64,000 nt of DNA from Solirubrobacter deserti (GCF_003344625.1 NZ_QPKJ02000006.1:1-64000); one strand, 5' to 3'. Positions 8,760-17,459 are shown, numbered from the stretch's first letter. The notes: generated from the sequence alone by a model not told the origin. Translations and numbers: made by a program.

Positions 8760-9154
8760 GGTACCGTCGCGACGATCAACACGGAGTTCCCGTCGGGATC
8801 CCAGACGCGGAACTGCGGCGGGGAGCCGGCCAGCGGCGCGCCCGCCCACAACACGACCTCGCCGCGAGCGAGCGGCGCCTCGTCGACCCGCGCGCCGCGC
8901 TCCCGGAACGTCGCGAGGTCGCCCGGCACGTCGTCGCTGCAGAGCGCGATCCCGGTCTCCACCCCGGGCGCGTCCGAAGCCACCAGGCACAGGCTGATGA
9001 TCTGGCCGGGCGGCGCGACCTCCACCCAGCGCTCCCCGCTCTCGTACGTGAAGTCGAGGACCTTCTCGAGCCCGAGAACCTCGCTGTAGAACGCGATCGC
9101 CGCGTCCTGGTCGCTGACGGGCACCACCACGGTCGAAAGCTCTGTGATCGGCAT
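8756..9154 (-). CDS. Glyoxalase/bleomycin resistance-type (VOC) protein
   Basis: 132 residues with the two beta-alpha-beta-beta-beta repeats of the vicinal oxygen chelate fold: LSTVVVPVSDQDAAIAFYSEVLGLE in the first half and PQFRVWDPDGNSVLIV at the end. Metal-ligand residues of true glyoxalase I are not clearly conserved, so the reaction is open. ATG at 9154 is chosen because the fold starts there; the frame runs on to 9370 without protein-like composition. Its stop overlaps the LigD-type polymerase start, and it diverges from the gene at 9194. Confidence 0.8.
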   Translation of the reverse strand: MPITELSTVVVPVSDQDAAIAFYSEVLGLEKVLDFTYESGERWVEVAPPGQIISLCLVASDAPGVETGIALCSDDVPGDLATFRERGARVDEAPLARGEVVLWAGAPLAGSPPQFRVWDPDGNSVLIVATVP

Positions 9155-9193
9155 GTACAGCACAGACCGGGCACAGCCAGCAAACTCATCGTC

Positions 9194-9619
9194 ATGAGGC
9201 TGCGCCGCGCCAAACCGGAATTCGACCTCGAGATCCCGGACGGCTTCCCCGTCTATCACGACACGGACGGGTGCGACCTGATGCTGTGCATCGGCGCGCC
9301 GCTCGGCGACCCGCAGGCCACGGTCATCGGCGTCACCAAGGGCGAGCGCGCCGCGTCGCGGGAGGAGCACGTCGCGCGCGTCCGGGCCGCGCGCCCCGAG
9401 GCGCAGCTGGTGGACGAGGCGCCCATGCCGCTCGCGGGGCTCGAGTCGTGGTGGACGATCGACACGTCCGTGGTCGCGCAGGACACGCTCGTGCGCGACT
9501 CGTGGATGCTCGTGCGCAGCGGCGTCGGCTGGACGGTCACGGCGCAGCTGCCGTGGACGCAGGTCAACCGCCAGCGCAAGGGCGCGATCGCGATCGTCTC
9601 GACCCTGCGGTTCCTGTGA
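9194..9619 (+). CDS. Conserved hypothetical protein
   Basis: 141 residues, no signal peptide or membrane span. Alternating strands (FDLEIPDGFPVYHD, TVIGVTKGERA, SWMLVRSGVGWTVTAQLPW, AIAIVSTLRFL) suggest an alpha/beta fold like the DcrB/PsbP-type proteins, a low-confidence resemblance. Its TGA overlaps the GTG start of the next gene, so the two products probably act together. It is divergent from the glyoxalase, with 39 bases between start codons, so the promoters must overlap. Confidence 0.6.
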   Translation: MRLRRAKPEFDLEIPDGFPVYHDTDGCDLMLCIGAPLGDPQATVIGVTKGERAASREEHVARVRAARPEAQLVDEAPMPLAGLESWWTIDTSVVAQDTLVRDSWMLVRSGVGWTVTAQLPWTQVNRQRKGAIAIVSTLRFL

Positions 9620-10398
9620 CCGCCTTCGCGCCGGAGACGGGCATGCTCACCGCCTCACGCGGGCTGATCAACGCGCTCGTGCAGGCGACGGTCACGGGTG
9701 AGGGCGACACGCTCGCGGTCGACGCGCTGCTGGCCGAGGTGGGCGCGGGCTCGCTCGCCGCGCCGCACCCGGCGCTCGCCGCCGCGCTGGAGCCGCTGAC
9801 CCGGCCGATCATCGGCGTCCGGCTCGCGAAGACCGGGTTCGTGATGCCGGGCTGGATCGGCGAGGGCCGGTTCACGCTGCACGTGCATCGGCGCCCGACG
9901 GGCGAGGACGACCAGCTCGTGTCGATGCCCGCCGGCCAGCTGCTGCACTTTCTCGTGTGGCTGCTGGACGTGGGCCCGCGTCCGCGCGACCCGCGACCGC
10001 CGGAGACGACCGTGCCCAGCGAGGCGCTCAACCGCGCGATCGCGTTCCAGCTCGGCGACCGCGCGACGACGGGCCTGCTGCCCGAGCCGCTCGACGCCGC
10101 GATCGCCGGCGGCTTCCGGGACTGGTGGCTGGCGTCGGCGCGCTGGCCGGCCGCACCCGACCGTCCTGGCAGCTTCACGGTCGAGGTCATCGACACCGAC
10201 GCCGGCCTGTGGAGCGTCGAGCAGCGCGAGGACGGCACGGCGGTGGTGCGCCCGCTCACCCCGCTCGGCACGTTGCTCGCGCTCGCTGAGCTCGTCCCCG
10301 ACAACGACCTCGTCGACCAGACCGCGCCGCGGCTGCCGGTCCAGGACACGCCGATCGTCGGCGGCCAGGTCAAGTGGGTCGGTGATGCGCTGCGGTAG
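9616..10398 (+). CDS. Conserved hypothetical protein, coupled to preceding gene
   Basis: 260 residues, soluble, starting at GTG within GTGA shared with the upstream stop. No domain recognised. The first half is helical (LINALVQATVTG); the middle holds strands RFTLHVHRRP and FLVWLLDVG; the end (GSFTVEVIDTDAGLWSVEQRED) is a beta-hairpin. The general look recalls two-lobed chaperone-like proteins of the EspG kind, but I would not name it so. The last 29 bases overlap the convergent CDF transporter gene tail to tail. Confidence 0.6.
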   Translation: MTAFAPETGMLTASRGLINALVQATVTGEGDTLAVDALLAEVGAGSLAAPHPALAAALEPLTRPIIGVRLAKTGFVMPGWIGEGRFTLHVHRRPTGEDDQLVSMPAGQLLHFLVWLLDVGPRPRDPRPPETTVPSEALNRAIAFQLGDRATTGLLPEPLDAAIAGGFRDWWLASARWPAAPDRPGSFTVEVIDTDAGLWSVEQREDGTAVVRPLTPLGTLLALAELVPDNDLVDQTAPRLPVQDTPIVGGQVKWVGDALR

Positions 10399-11302
10399 CG
10401 GCGCGGTCGAGCTCGGTGTCGGCGAACGACTTCGGGTCCTCGACCGGCTCCAGGTGGGTGAAGATCGTGGCGTGCGGGAGCCGCGCGCGCAGGTCGTCCT
10501 CGAAGCGCTCGACCAGGTCGTGGCCGTGCTGGACGGTCCACGCGCCCGGCACGAGCACGTGCACGGACACGAACGCGCGGGAGCCGGCCTGGCGCGTGCG
10601 CAGCGCGTGGAAGTCGATGCCCTCGTGCTCGCGGAAGGCGGCGATCACGGCGTCGATCTGCACGCGGTCCTGGCGGTCGAGCGCGCGGTCCATGAGGCCG
10701 CCGACCGAGCGCCGCACGAGCGCCCCGCCCATGACGACGATGTTGACGGCGACGGCGAGCGCGATGAGCGGGTCGAGCACCTCCCAGCCGGTGAGGGCAA
10801 CCGCCGCGACGCCGGCGATCACACCGACCGACGTCCACACATCGGTGAGCAGGTGCCGGCCGTCGGCCTCGACGACGATCGAGCGCTCCGCCCGCCCGGC
10901 CCGCAGGAGCACGACGCCGACGGCGAGGTTGATCAGCGTCGCGCCCGCCGAGACGGCGAGGCCCAGCCCGGCGCTGTCGATCGGCTGGGGGTCGAGCAAC
11001 CGGCCGAGCGCGGCGATGATGATGCTCACCGCCGCGACGAGCACGAGCGTCCCCTCCACGCCCGCCGAGAAGTACTCCGCCTTCTGGTGCCCGTAGGCGT
11101 GCTCCTCGTCTGCGGGCTTGCGCGCCCAGCGCAGCGCCGCCATCGCCACCACGGCCGCGACGAGGTTCACGACCGACTCGGCCGCGTCCGAGAGCAGGCC
11201 GATCGAGCCCGTCAGCAGGTAGGCGACGGTCTTGAGCGTGATCGTCGCCAGCGCGGCGGCGATCGACAGCCACAGCAGCCGGATCAGCCGGTCGGATCGC
11301 AC
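10370..11302 (-). CDS. Cation diffusion facilitator (CDF) metal exporter
   Basis: 310 residues, inner membrane, exchanging divalent metal (Zn, Fe, Co or Mn) for protons. Six membrane segments are visible in the first 210 residues. The metal-site motifs are in place: SDAAES in TM2, HAYGHQKAEYFS after it, and DGRHLLTDVWTS in TM5. The C-terminal 90 residues form the cytoplasmic ferredoxin-like domain (FREHEGIDFHALRTRQAG, FVSVHVLVPG, ATIFTHLEP). The DGRHLLTD pattern differs in detail among Zn and Fe/Mn subgroups, so the metal is not assigned. GTG start. Confidence 0.88.
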   Translation of the reverse strand: MRSDRLIRLLWLSIAAALATITLKTVAYLLTGSIGLLSDAAESVVNLVAAVVAMAALRWARKPADEEHAYGHQKAEYFSAGVEGTLVLVAAVSIIIAALGRLLDPQPIDSAGLGLAVSAGATLINLAVGVVLLRAGRAERSIVVEADGRHLLTDVWTSVGVIAGVAAVALTGWEVLDPLIALAVAVNIVVMGGALVRRSVGGLMDRALDRQDRVQIDAVIAAFREHEGIDFHALRTRQAGSRAFVSVHVLVPGAWTVQHGHDLVERFEDDLRARLPHATIFTHLEPVEDPKSFADTELDRAATAAHHRPT

Positions 11303-11318
11303 CCGGTGACGGTACCCG

Positions 11319-12653
11319 TCAAAGCAGCTTGAGTGTCAGCCCGGTGGCCGCCAGCAGCGCGCCGGCGCCGACCAGCAGCGCGATCGAGAGCCCGTCGGCG
11401 TAGGCAGCCGCGCCGCCCTGGGTCGCGTGCGCGATGACGATCGAGCCGAGCGCGGCGACGCCCAGCGTCGCGCCCACCTGGCGGCCCGCGTTGTGGATCG
11501 CGGACGCCATCCCGGTGCGCTCACCGGGCACCGACGAGACGGCGGTCGCCGTCGTCGGCGGGAACGCGACGCCGGCGCCGGCGCCGATCAGCAGGAGCGC
11601 GAGCCACAGCTGGGCCGGGCCGTCGTCGCCCCCGATCCGGCTCAGGACGACGCTGCCGGCGGCGGCGCAGAGCAGGCCGAGCGCGATCAGCGTCCGCGGC
11701 CGGATGTGCGCCGTGAGGCGTCCCGAGACGGGCGCGAGCAGCGCCACCGCGCCGCCCAGCGGGAGCAGCGCGAGGCCGGTCTGCAGGGGCGTCAGCTCCC
11801 GGAAGGTCTGCAGGAACGCGGACAGGTACACGGTCGTGGCGAGCAGGACGAACATCACGGTCGCGGCCGCGAGGTTGGCCGCCGCGAACGCGGGTGCGCG
11901 CAGCAGGTCGAGATCGATCAGCGGCGCCGGGTGCCGGCGCTCGGCCGCGAGGAACGCGGCCAGGGTGAGCGCGGCCAGCGCGAAGCTGCCCAGCACCTCG
12001 GCGGACGTCCACCCGCGCGCCGGGCCCTCGATGAGGCCGAACACGAGGGCGCCCAGCGCGAACGTGACCAGCAGCGCGCCCACATGGTCGAACCGGTGCG
12101 CGGGCCGGGCCGGGCGGTGCTCGGGGATCACGCGCACGGTGGCGAGCGCGAGGCCGGCCGCGACGACGACGTTGACGCCGAACGCCCACCGCCAGCCGAG
12201 CCCGGACACCAGCGCGCCGCCCAGCACCGGCCCGATCGCGACGCCGAAGCCCGACGCCGCGCCCCAGAACCCGATGGCGCGGGCGCGCTGCACCGGGTCG
12301 GTGACGTTCGCGGTGAGGATGGCCAGCGAGGCTGGGAGGATGAGCGGCGGGCCGAGGGCCTGGACCACGCGCGCGGCAATCAGCACCGACGGGTTCGGCG
12401 CGAGCGCGCTGCCGAGGGCGCCGAGCGCGAACAGCGCGAAGCCGGCGATCAGCGCGCGCCGCCGCCCGTAGCGGTCCGAGAGCACGCCGCCGGCGACGAG
12501 CAGGGCCGCGAACACGAGCACGTACGCGTCGACGATCCACTGCTCCTGCGTCGGGGAGGCGTGCAGGTCGGCGCTGAGCGGCGGCAGTGCAACCGCGATC
12601 AGGTTCGCGCTCGCGACGCTCATGACCTGCGCGATGACGAGGATCGCGAGCAT
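11319..12653 (-). CDS. MFS exporter, DHA2 drug-resistance type
   Basis: 444 residues with about 12-14 membrane segments. Motif A is present in loop 2-3 (GGVLSDRYGRRRALIAG), and the antiporter motif C is seen in TM5 (GFGVAIGPVLGGALV). The opening AQVMSVASANLIAVALPPLSADL and WIVDAYVLVFAALL are typical of EmrB/QacA-type exporters. The ATG immediately follows the stop of the DapA-like gene without any spacer, so it is the third gene of the MocR operon. Likely exports the product or substrate of the aldolase, or an antibiotic; substrate unknown. Confidence 0.85.
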   Translation of the reverse strand: MLAILVIAQVMSVASANLIAVALPPLSADLHASPTQEQWIVDAYVLVFAALLVAGGVLSDRYGRRRALIAGFALFALGALGSALAPNPSVLIAARVVQALGPPLILPASLAILTANVTDPVQRARAIGFWGAASGFGVAIGPVLGGALVSGLGWRWAFGVNVVVAAGLALATVRVIPEHRPARPAHRFDHVGALLVTFALGALVFGLIEGPARGWTSAEVLGSFALAALTLAAFLAAERRHPAPLIDLDLLRAPAFAAANLAAATVMFVLLATTVYLSAFLQTFRELTPLQTGLALLPLGGAVALLAPVSGRLTAHIRPRTLIALGLLCAAAGSVVLSRIGGDDGPAQLWLALLLIGAGAGVAFPPTTATAVSSVPGERTGMASAIHNAGRQVGATLGVAALGSIVIAHATQGGAAAYADGLSIALLVGAGALLAATGLTLKLL

Positions 12654-13481
12654 CTACAGCTTCAGCTGCTCCAGCACGGGCGCGACCTCGTCGGCGGGCG
12701 CGGCGCGCAGCGGGCGCGGCAGGTTCGGTTCGCTCGTGAGGCCGCGCAGCGCGGCGGCGGTGGCGACGACGCGGACGCTTCCGTGGCGGCGGAACAGGTC
12801 CCACAGCGGCTCGAGGTCGGCGCCGTCCATGACCGCTCGCGCCGCCTCCGGGAACAGGCCGCCGAGGACGCTGAACCAGACGTCGGCGCCGTTGGCGAGC
12901 GCTTCGGCCGCGAACCAGTCGCCGCTCACCCCGAGCCTGACGTGAGCCGGGACGAGCTTGCGCAGCGTCGCGATGCGCTCGCCGCCGGGGAGCTTGATCG
13001 CGCCCACGTGGGGCAGGTTGGCGATTGCGGTGTGGAGCTCGTCGCTGAAGGTGAAGCCCGTGGTGGTCGGGTTGTCGTAGACCGCGAGCGGGATCGAGAT
13101 CGCGCGCGTGACGTCCTCGAACAGGCCGAAGACCTCCTCGTCGGTGAGCCGCTGGTAGGAGACCGGGGCGAGCAGGAGCCCGTCGGCGCCGGCGGTCTGG
13201 GCGTCGTGCGCGTGCTGGAGGACGTCGCGCGTGCGCAGCGCGCCGATTCCCACGATCACCGGCTTGCCCTGCGCCGCCTGCACCGTGATGCGCGCGACCT
13301 TGGCTCGCTCCTCGCTGGTGAGGTACGCGTAGCTGCCGGTGCTGCCGAGCGCTGCGATCGCGTCCACGTCGGCCGTGGCGAGCCGCGTGACCAGGCGCGT
13401 GAACGCAGCCTTGTGGATGCCGTCCTCGTCGAGCGGCGTGAGCGGGAAGGCGCTGAGTCCGGTGAACATGGCGGGGCTCAT
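12654..13481 (-). CDS. DapA/NAL-family aldolase
   Basis: 275 residues, (beta/alpha)8 barrel of the dihydrodipicolinate synthase / N-acetylneuraminate lyase superfamily, which uses a Schiff-base lysine to join or split pyruvate and aldehydes. Lys163 (GAIKLPGG) is the predicted Schiff-base residue and Tyr135 (AVYDNP) the catalytic tyrosine. The usual GTTGE substrate motif reads GSTGS here, so it is probably not the lysine-pathway enzyme. The ATG overlaps the stop of the MocR gene (ATGA). Regulation by the MocR protein is likely from the arrangement. Confidence 0.85.
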   Translation of the reverse strand: MSPAMFTGLSAFPLTPLDEDGIHKAAFTRLVTRLATADVDAIAALGSTGSYAYLTSEERAKVARITVQAAQGKPVIVGIGALRTRDVLQHAHDAQTAGADGLLLAPVSYQRLTDEEVFGLFEDVTRAISIPLAVYDNPTTTGFTFSDELHTAIANLPHVGAIKLPGGERIATLRKLVPAHVRLGVSGDWFAAEALANGADVWFSVLGGLFPEAARAVMDGADLEPLWDLFRRHGSVRVVATAAALRGLTSEPNLPRPLRAAPADEVAPVLEQLKL

Positions 13482-14860
13482 TTCGTGGCGGAGTGGAGGG
13501 CGGCGACGAACGCCTCGGCCTGGCCGGGCGTAAGGGTCGAGGTGGTGACGCGGACGGCCTGGCGCGGCGGGCCGCCGACGGCGAACGCGGACGACGGGCG
13601 GACGAGGAAGCCGAGGGCGGCGAGCCGCTGGGCGACGAGGTCGGCGTCGCCGGGCACGTCGACCCACACGTTGAGGCCGTCGGGCGGGATGGAGACGCGC
13701 GGGCGCGCCGCGTCGTGCGGGGGCGGCGACGGGCCGTCCGGCGGCGACGAGCCGTTCAGGCCGGACGGAACCGCCGCCCCCGCGCGGAATCTGCGCGGCG
13801 CGAGGCGGACGGCCAGCAGCGCGGCCCGTTCCGCGTAGGCCCCGCGGGCGCGCGCGACGAGCGCGGTCGTCGCCGGGTCGGCGAGCAGGTCGCGCGCGAG
13901 GCTCTGCAGCAGGTGACTGACCCAGGCGGGCGCCAGGCGCGCGTGCATGCGGGCGGCGGTGCGCTCGTCGGTCGCGACGACGGCCACGCGCAGGTCCGGG
14001 CCGAGGAACTTCGTCACCGAGCGGACGAGGGCCCAGCGGGCGGTCTCGGGGGGCGTGCTGCGCACGTACGGGCAGCTCGACAGCGCGGAGAAGTGGTCGT
14101 CCTCGATCACGAGCACGTGCGGGTGGGCGGCGAGGACCGCCCGCAGCTGCTCGGCGCGCGCCCCGGTCACCGCCGCGCCCGTGGGGTTGTGGGCGCGCGG
14201 CGTGACGACGACGGCGCGGGCGCCGGCGCGCAGCGCGGCGTCAAGCGCCGCCGGGCGCATGCCCTCGGCGTCGACCGCGACGGGGACCGCGGTGAACCCG
14301 TTCAGGCGCAGCGTGCCGATGTGCGCGAGAAAGCACGGGTCCTCGACCGCGACCGCGTCCCCGCGCGTGAGGTGCACGGCCAGCACGCGCTCCACCGCGT
14401 CGACCGCGCCGTGCGTGACGACGACGTCGAACGCCCGCTCCAGCTCGGCCTCAAAGCGCTCGCGCGCCCACCGCACCAGCCCCGGATCCTCGGCGGTCAC
14501 GCCGTACAGGACCGGCTCGTATACGGCCCGCCACGCACGCAGGTCCGGTAGCAACGCCGGGTCGGGGTTCCCGCTCGCGAGGTCCACCGGGGCGCCGAGC
14601 CCGCGCGGCCCGGCCGCCCCCTCGCGCTCGAGCTCCGGCACGTCCGCGATCGCGGTCCCGCCGCGGCCGTGCGTCTCCGCGACGCCCGCCGCGACCAGCT
14701 GCCGGTAGGCCGCCGCGACCGTGTTGCGGTTCACACCGAGGTCGGCTGCCAGTGCCCGGATCGGCGGCAGCGTCGCGCCCGCGACCAGCGTCCCGACGCT
14801 CACCAGATCGCGCACGCTGCCCGCGATCTCCTCCGCCGTGTGCCCGCTGATCCGTGTCAT
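13478..14860 (-). CDS. MocR-type PLP-dependent transcriptional regulator
   Basis: 460 residues: a GntR winged helix at about 5-75 (LPPIRALAADLGVNRNTVAAAYRQL), then a type I aminotransferase domain in which PLP serves as effector. Lys284 in SVTKFLGPDLR is the predicted PLP lysine; HNPTGAAV and the aspartate of VIEDDHFS also match. A Pro/Ser-rich insert of about 30 residues (GSSPPDGPSPPPHD) sits in the C-terminal lobe and is unusual. It heads an operon with the aldolase and MFS exporter, and most likely regulates itself through the palindrome at 14877-14894. Confidence 0.88.
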   Translation of the reverse strand: MTRISGHTAEEIAGSVRDLVSVGTLVAGATLPPIRALAADLGVNRNTVAAAYRQLVAAGVAETHGRGGTAIADVPELEREGAAGPRGLGAPVDLASGNPDPALLPDLRAWRAVYEPVLYGVTAEDPGLVRWARERFEAELERAFDVVVTHGAVDAVERVLAVHLTRGDAVAVEDPCFLAHIGTLRLNGFTAVPVAVDAEGMRPAALDAALRAGARAVVVTPRAHNPTGAAVTGARAEQLRAVLAAHPHVLVIEDDHFSALSSCPYVRSTPPETARWALVRSVTKFLGPDLRVAVVATDERTAARMHARLAPAWVSHLLQSLARDLLADPATTALVARARGAYAERAALLAVRLAPRRFRAGAAVPSGLNGSSPPDGPSPPPHDAARPRVSIPPDGLNVWVDVPGDADLVAQRLAALGFLVRPSSAFAVGGPPRQAVRVTTSTLTPGQAEAFVAALHSATK

Positions 14861-14876
14861 CGGCCGCTGATCATAT

Positions 14877-14894
14877 CTTTGTCCTAGGACAAAG
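14877..14894 (-). promoter_or_regulatory. 18-bp perfect palindrome, probable MocR operator
   Basis: CTTTGTCCTAGGACAAAG is a perfect inverted repeat centred 26 bases before the MocR start codon. It directly abuts TATGAT (14876-14871 on the minus strand), a good -10 hexamer, so a dimeric regulator bound here would cover the -35 region. The -10 spacing puts the transcript start close to 14863, so the mRNA may be nearly leaderless. MocR and GntR regulators commonly autoregulate at such sites. Confidence 0.6.
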
Positions 14895-14929
14895 TCGAGC
14901 GATCCCCCACCACGCGAGTCGAAAGGTTC

Positions 14930-15042
14930 CGTTAAGCCGGGGCCCTAAGCTGCCGGTGCACACATGAGTCGCCGCTCCCCCGGTCGATGACCGACGACCC
15001 CAGCTGTAGTCCCAAGCGCGTCCCCCTGCGGGAGGGCGCGCG
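14930..15042 (+). promoter_or_regulatory. Possible structured leader of the CNNM genes (weak M-box resemblance)
   Basis: The 5' part reads GTTAAGCCGGGGCCCTAAG, then CACACATGAG, GCCGCTCCC and a small hairpin CGGTC-GAT-GACCG at about 14990. The order GUUA..GGCuCCUA, ACACAUG, GCCGCUgCCC, GUC-loop-GAC resembles the first half of actinobacterial M-box magnesium riboswitches, and the genes downstream are of the magnesium-transport-linked CNNM family. The second half of an M-box is not recognisable and the leader is short, so this is only a suggestion. GGGAGG near 15029 is the ribosome binding site. Confidence 0.25.
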
Positions 15043-16371
15043 ATGATCGAGGTCCTCCTCATCCTGGGCGCGCTCGGGCTCGTCGTGGCGTGCGGCGCGT
15101 TCGTCGCGGCCGAGTTCTCCTTCGTGACGGTGGACCGCGGCTCGGTCGACCGCGCCGTCGAGGCGGGTGACCGCGGCGCCCGCGGCGTCCAGAGCGCGCT
15201 CCGGACGCTCTCGACCCAGCTGTCGTCCGCGCAGGTCGGCATCACCGTCACCAACCTGCTGATCGGCTACATGGCCGAGCCGTCGATCGCGCGGCTGATC
15301 GATGGCCCGCTCGAGTCCGCCGGCGTGCCGGAGGACGTGGTCCCGGGCGTCGCGCTCGCGATCGCGCTGATTCTGGCGACCGGCATCACAATGGTCTTCG
15401 GCGAGCTCGTGCCCAAGAACCTCGCGATCGCCAGGCCGCTCGCGACCGCCCAGGCCGTCCAAGGCTTCCTGCGCGGCTTCACCGGCGCCGCGCGACCGAT
15501 CGTGTTCGCCTTCAACAACACCGCGAACGCGATCCTGCGCCGGATCGGGATCGAGCCGCAGGAGGAGCTGGCGTCCGCGCGCTCCGCCGAGGAGCTCGCC
15601 TCGCTCGTGCGCCGCTCCGCCGAGCAGGGCACGCTCGAGACCGGCACGGCGGCGCTGCTCCAGCGCAGCCTCGCGTTCGGCGAGCGGACCGCGCACGAGA
15701 TCATGACCCCGCGCGGGCGCGTCGTGACGGTGAGCGAGGACGACCACGTCACCGCCGTCACCGAGGCCGCGCGCGAGAGCGGGCGCTCGCGCTTTCCGGT
15801 GCTGGGTGAGAACGGAGCGATCACGGGCATCGTGCACGTCAAGCACGCGGTCGCGGTGCCGTTCGAGCGCCGCAGCGAGGTGCGGGTGAACGAGGTCATG
15901 TCCGACCCGGTGCTCGTCCCCGCCAGCCTGGAGCTCGACGATCTGCTCGACCAGCTGCGCGCGGGCGGCCTGCAGATGGCGCTGGTCGTCGACGAGTTCG
16001 GCAACGTGGACGGGCTCGTGACGCTCGAGGACCTCGTGGAGGAGATCGTCGGCGAGGTGCGCGACGAGCACGACGAGGGCGAGCAACGCGCGCGCCGCGA
16101 GGGCGACGCCAACTGGGTGCTGTCCGGGCTGCTGCGGCCGGACGAGGTGCAGCAGCTCGTGGGCGTCAAGCTGCCCGAGGACGACGACTACGAGACGATC
16201 GCGGGCCTGATCGGCGACGAGCTCGCCCGCATGCCCGCCGAGGGCGACGCCGTGACCGTGCGCGCCGGCGACCAGGTCGTGACGCTCACCGTGCTGGCGA
16301 TGGACGACCTGCGCGTGGACGTGGTGCGGCTCACGCACGAGCCGATCGCGGACGCGGAGGATGCGGCGTGA
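15043..16371 (+). CDS. CNNM/CorC (hemolysin C-type) membrane protein
   Basis: 442 residues. Residues 1-190 are the DUF21/CNNM membrane domain (GAFVAAEFSFVTV, SAQVGITVTNLLIGYMAEP, GITMVFGELVPKNLAIA); two CBS domains follow (EIMTPRGRVVTV to VDGLVTLEDLVEEIVGE), and a CorC/HlyC C-terminal domain from about 345 (ANWVLSGLLRPDEVQ, DYETIAGLIGDEL). The family is linked to magnesium or cobalt efflux and homeostasis, and the CBS pair binds adenine nucleotides. The older name hemolysin is misleading. First gene of a coupled pair with 16368-17408. Confidence 0.88.
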   Translation: MIEVLLILGALGLVVACGAFVAAEFSFVTVDRGSVDRAVEAGDRGARGVQSALRTLSTQLSSAQVGITVTNLLIGYMAEPSIARLIDGPLESAGVPEDVVPGVALAIALILATGITMVFGELVPKNLAIARPLATAQAVQGFLRGFTGAARPIVFAFNNTANAILRRIGIEPQEELASARSAEELASLVRRSAEQGTLETGTAALLQRSLAFGERTAHEIMTPRGRVVTVSEDDHVTAVTEAARESGRSRFPVLGENGAITGIVHVKHAVAVPFERRSEVRVNEVMSDPVLVPASLELDDLLDQLRAGGLQMALVVDEFGNVDGLVTLEDLVEEIVGEVRDEHDEGEQRARREGDANWVLSGLLRPDEVQQLVGVKLPEDDDYETIAGLIGDELARMPAEGDAVTVRAGDQVVTLTVLAMDDLRVDVVRLTHEPIADAEDAA

Positions 16372-17408
16372 GCACCAGCCTCGCCATCGGCATCAGCGTC
16401 TTCCTGCTGGCCGCCAACGCGTTCTTCGTCGGCGCCGAGTTCGCGCTGATCTCCGCGCGCCGGTCCGCCATCGAGCCGCGCGCCGCCGAGGGCAGCCGCG
16501 CCGCGCGCACGACGCTGCGCGCGATGGAGAACGTGTCGCTGATGATGGCCGGCGCGCAGCTGGGCATCACGATCTGCTCGCTGGGCCTGGGCTACCTCGG
16601 TGAGCCCGCGATCGCGCACTTCCTCGAAGGACCGTTCGAGTCGCTCGGTGTCCCTGAGGGCCTCGTGCATCCGATCGCGTTCGCGATCGCGCTCGGCCTC
16701 ATCGGGTTCCTGCACGTCGTGCTGGGCGAGATGGTGCCCAAGAACATCGCGCTCGCCGGGCCGGACCGCGCGGCGATCGTGCTCGGCCCACCGCTGGCGC
16801 TGGTCGTGCGCGTGCTACATCCGGCGATCGCCGTGCTGAACTGGATCGCCAACCGCACGCTGCGGGCCGTGGGCGTGCAGCCGCAGGACGAGGTCACGAG
16901 CGCGTTCACGCGCGACGAGGTCGCCGGGCTGGTCTCCGAGTCCGGCCGCGAGGGCATCCTCGACGCGAACGAGCAGCGGCTGCTGATCGGCGCGCTCGAG
17001 TTCGAGGAGCGCCGCGCGCGCAACGTGCTGCTCGAGCTCGACGACGTCGAGGCCGTGCCGGTGGACGTGACGCCGGCGCAGGTCGAGGACGTCGCCGGCC
17101 GCACGGGCTACTCGCGCTTCCCGGTGCAGGAGAACGGCGAGCTGATCGGCTACCTGCACCTCAAGGACGCGCTCGAGTTCGAGGACCGCCACCGCAACCG
17201 GCCGATCGCGCGCGCCTGGATCCGCGACCTGGCCGTGGTCGACGCGGCCGACCCGCTGCGCGTCGTCCTGGCCACGATGCAGCGCTCCAACGCGCACCTC
17301 GCGCGGGTGGATGACGCGGACGGGCGCGTGCTGGGCGTCGCGGCGCTCGAGGACGTGCTCGAGGAGTTGGTGGGCGAAATCCGCGACGACGCGGCACTGC
17401 GCACGTAG
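16368..17408 (+). CDS. Second CNNM membrane protein, lacking the CorC domain
   Basis: 346 residues, paralogue of the preceding gene. DUF21 domain at 1-190 (ANAFFVGAEFALISARRS, GAQLGITICSLGLGYLGEP, LGEMVPKNIALAGP) and a CBS pair ending LEDVLEELVGEIRDD. It stops where the first protein begins its CorC domain, about 95 residues shorter. Start is GTG overlapping the upstream TGA (GTGA). Tandem long and short CNNM genes are a common actinobacterial arrangement and may form heterodimers; that part is inference. Confidence 0.87.
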   Translation: MSTSLAIGISVFLLAANAFFVGAEFALISARRSAIEPRAAEGSRAARTTLRAMENVSLMMAGAQLGITICSLGLGYLGEPAIAHFLEGPFESLGVPEGLVHPIAFAIALGLIGFLHVVLGEMVPKNIALAGPDRAAIVLGPPLALVVRVLHPAIAVLNWIANRTLRAVGVQPQDEVTSAFTRDEVAGLVSESGREGILDANEQRLLIGALEFEERRARNVLLELDDVEAVPVDVTPAQVEDVAGRTGYSRFPVQENGELIGYLHLKDALEFEDRHRNRPIARAWIRDLAVVDAADPLRVVLATMQRSNAHLARVDDADGRVLGVAALEDVLEELVGEIRDDAALRT

Positions 17409-17459
17409 CGCCTTCGAGCCTTACCTGTCGGCACGCAGCGCGTCTTGGCGCGTTGACGC

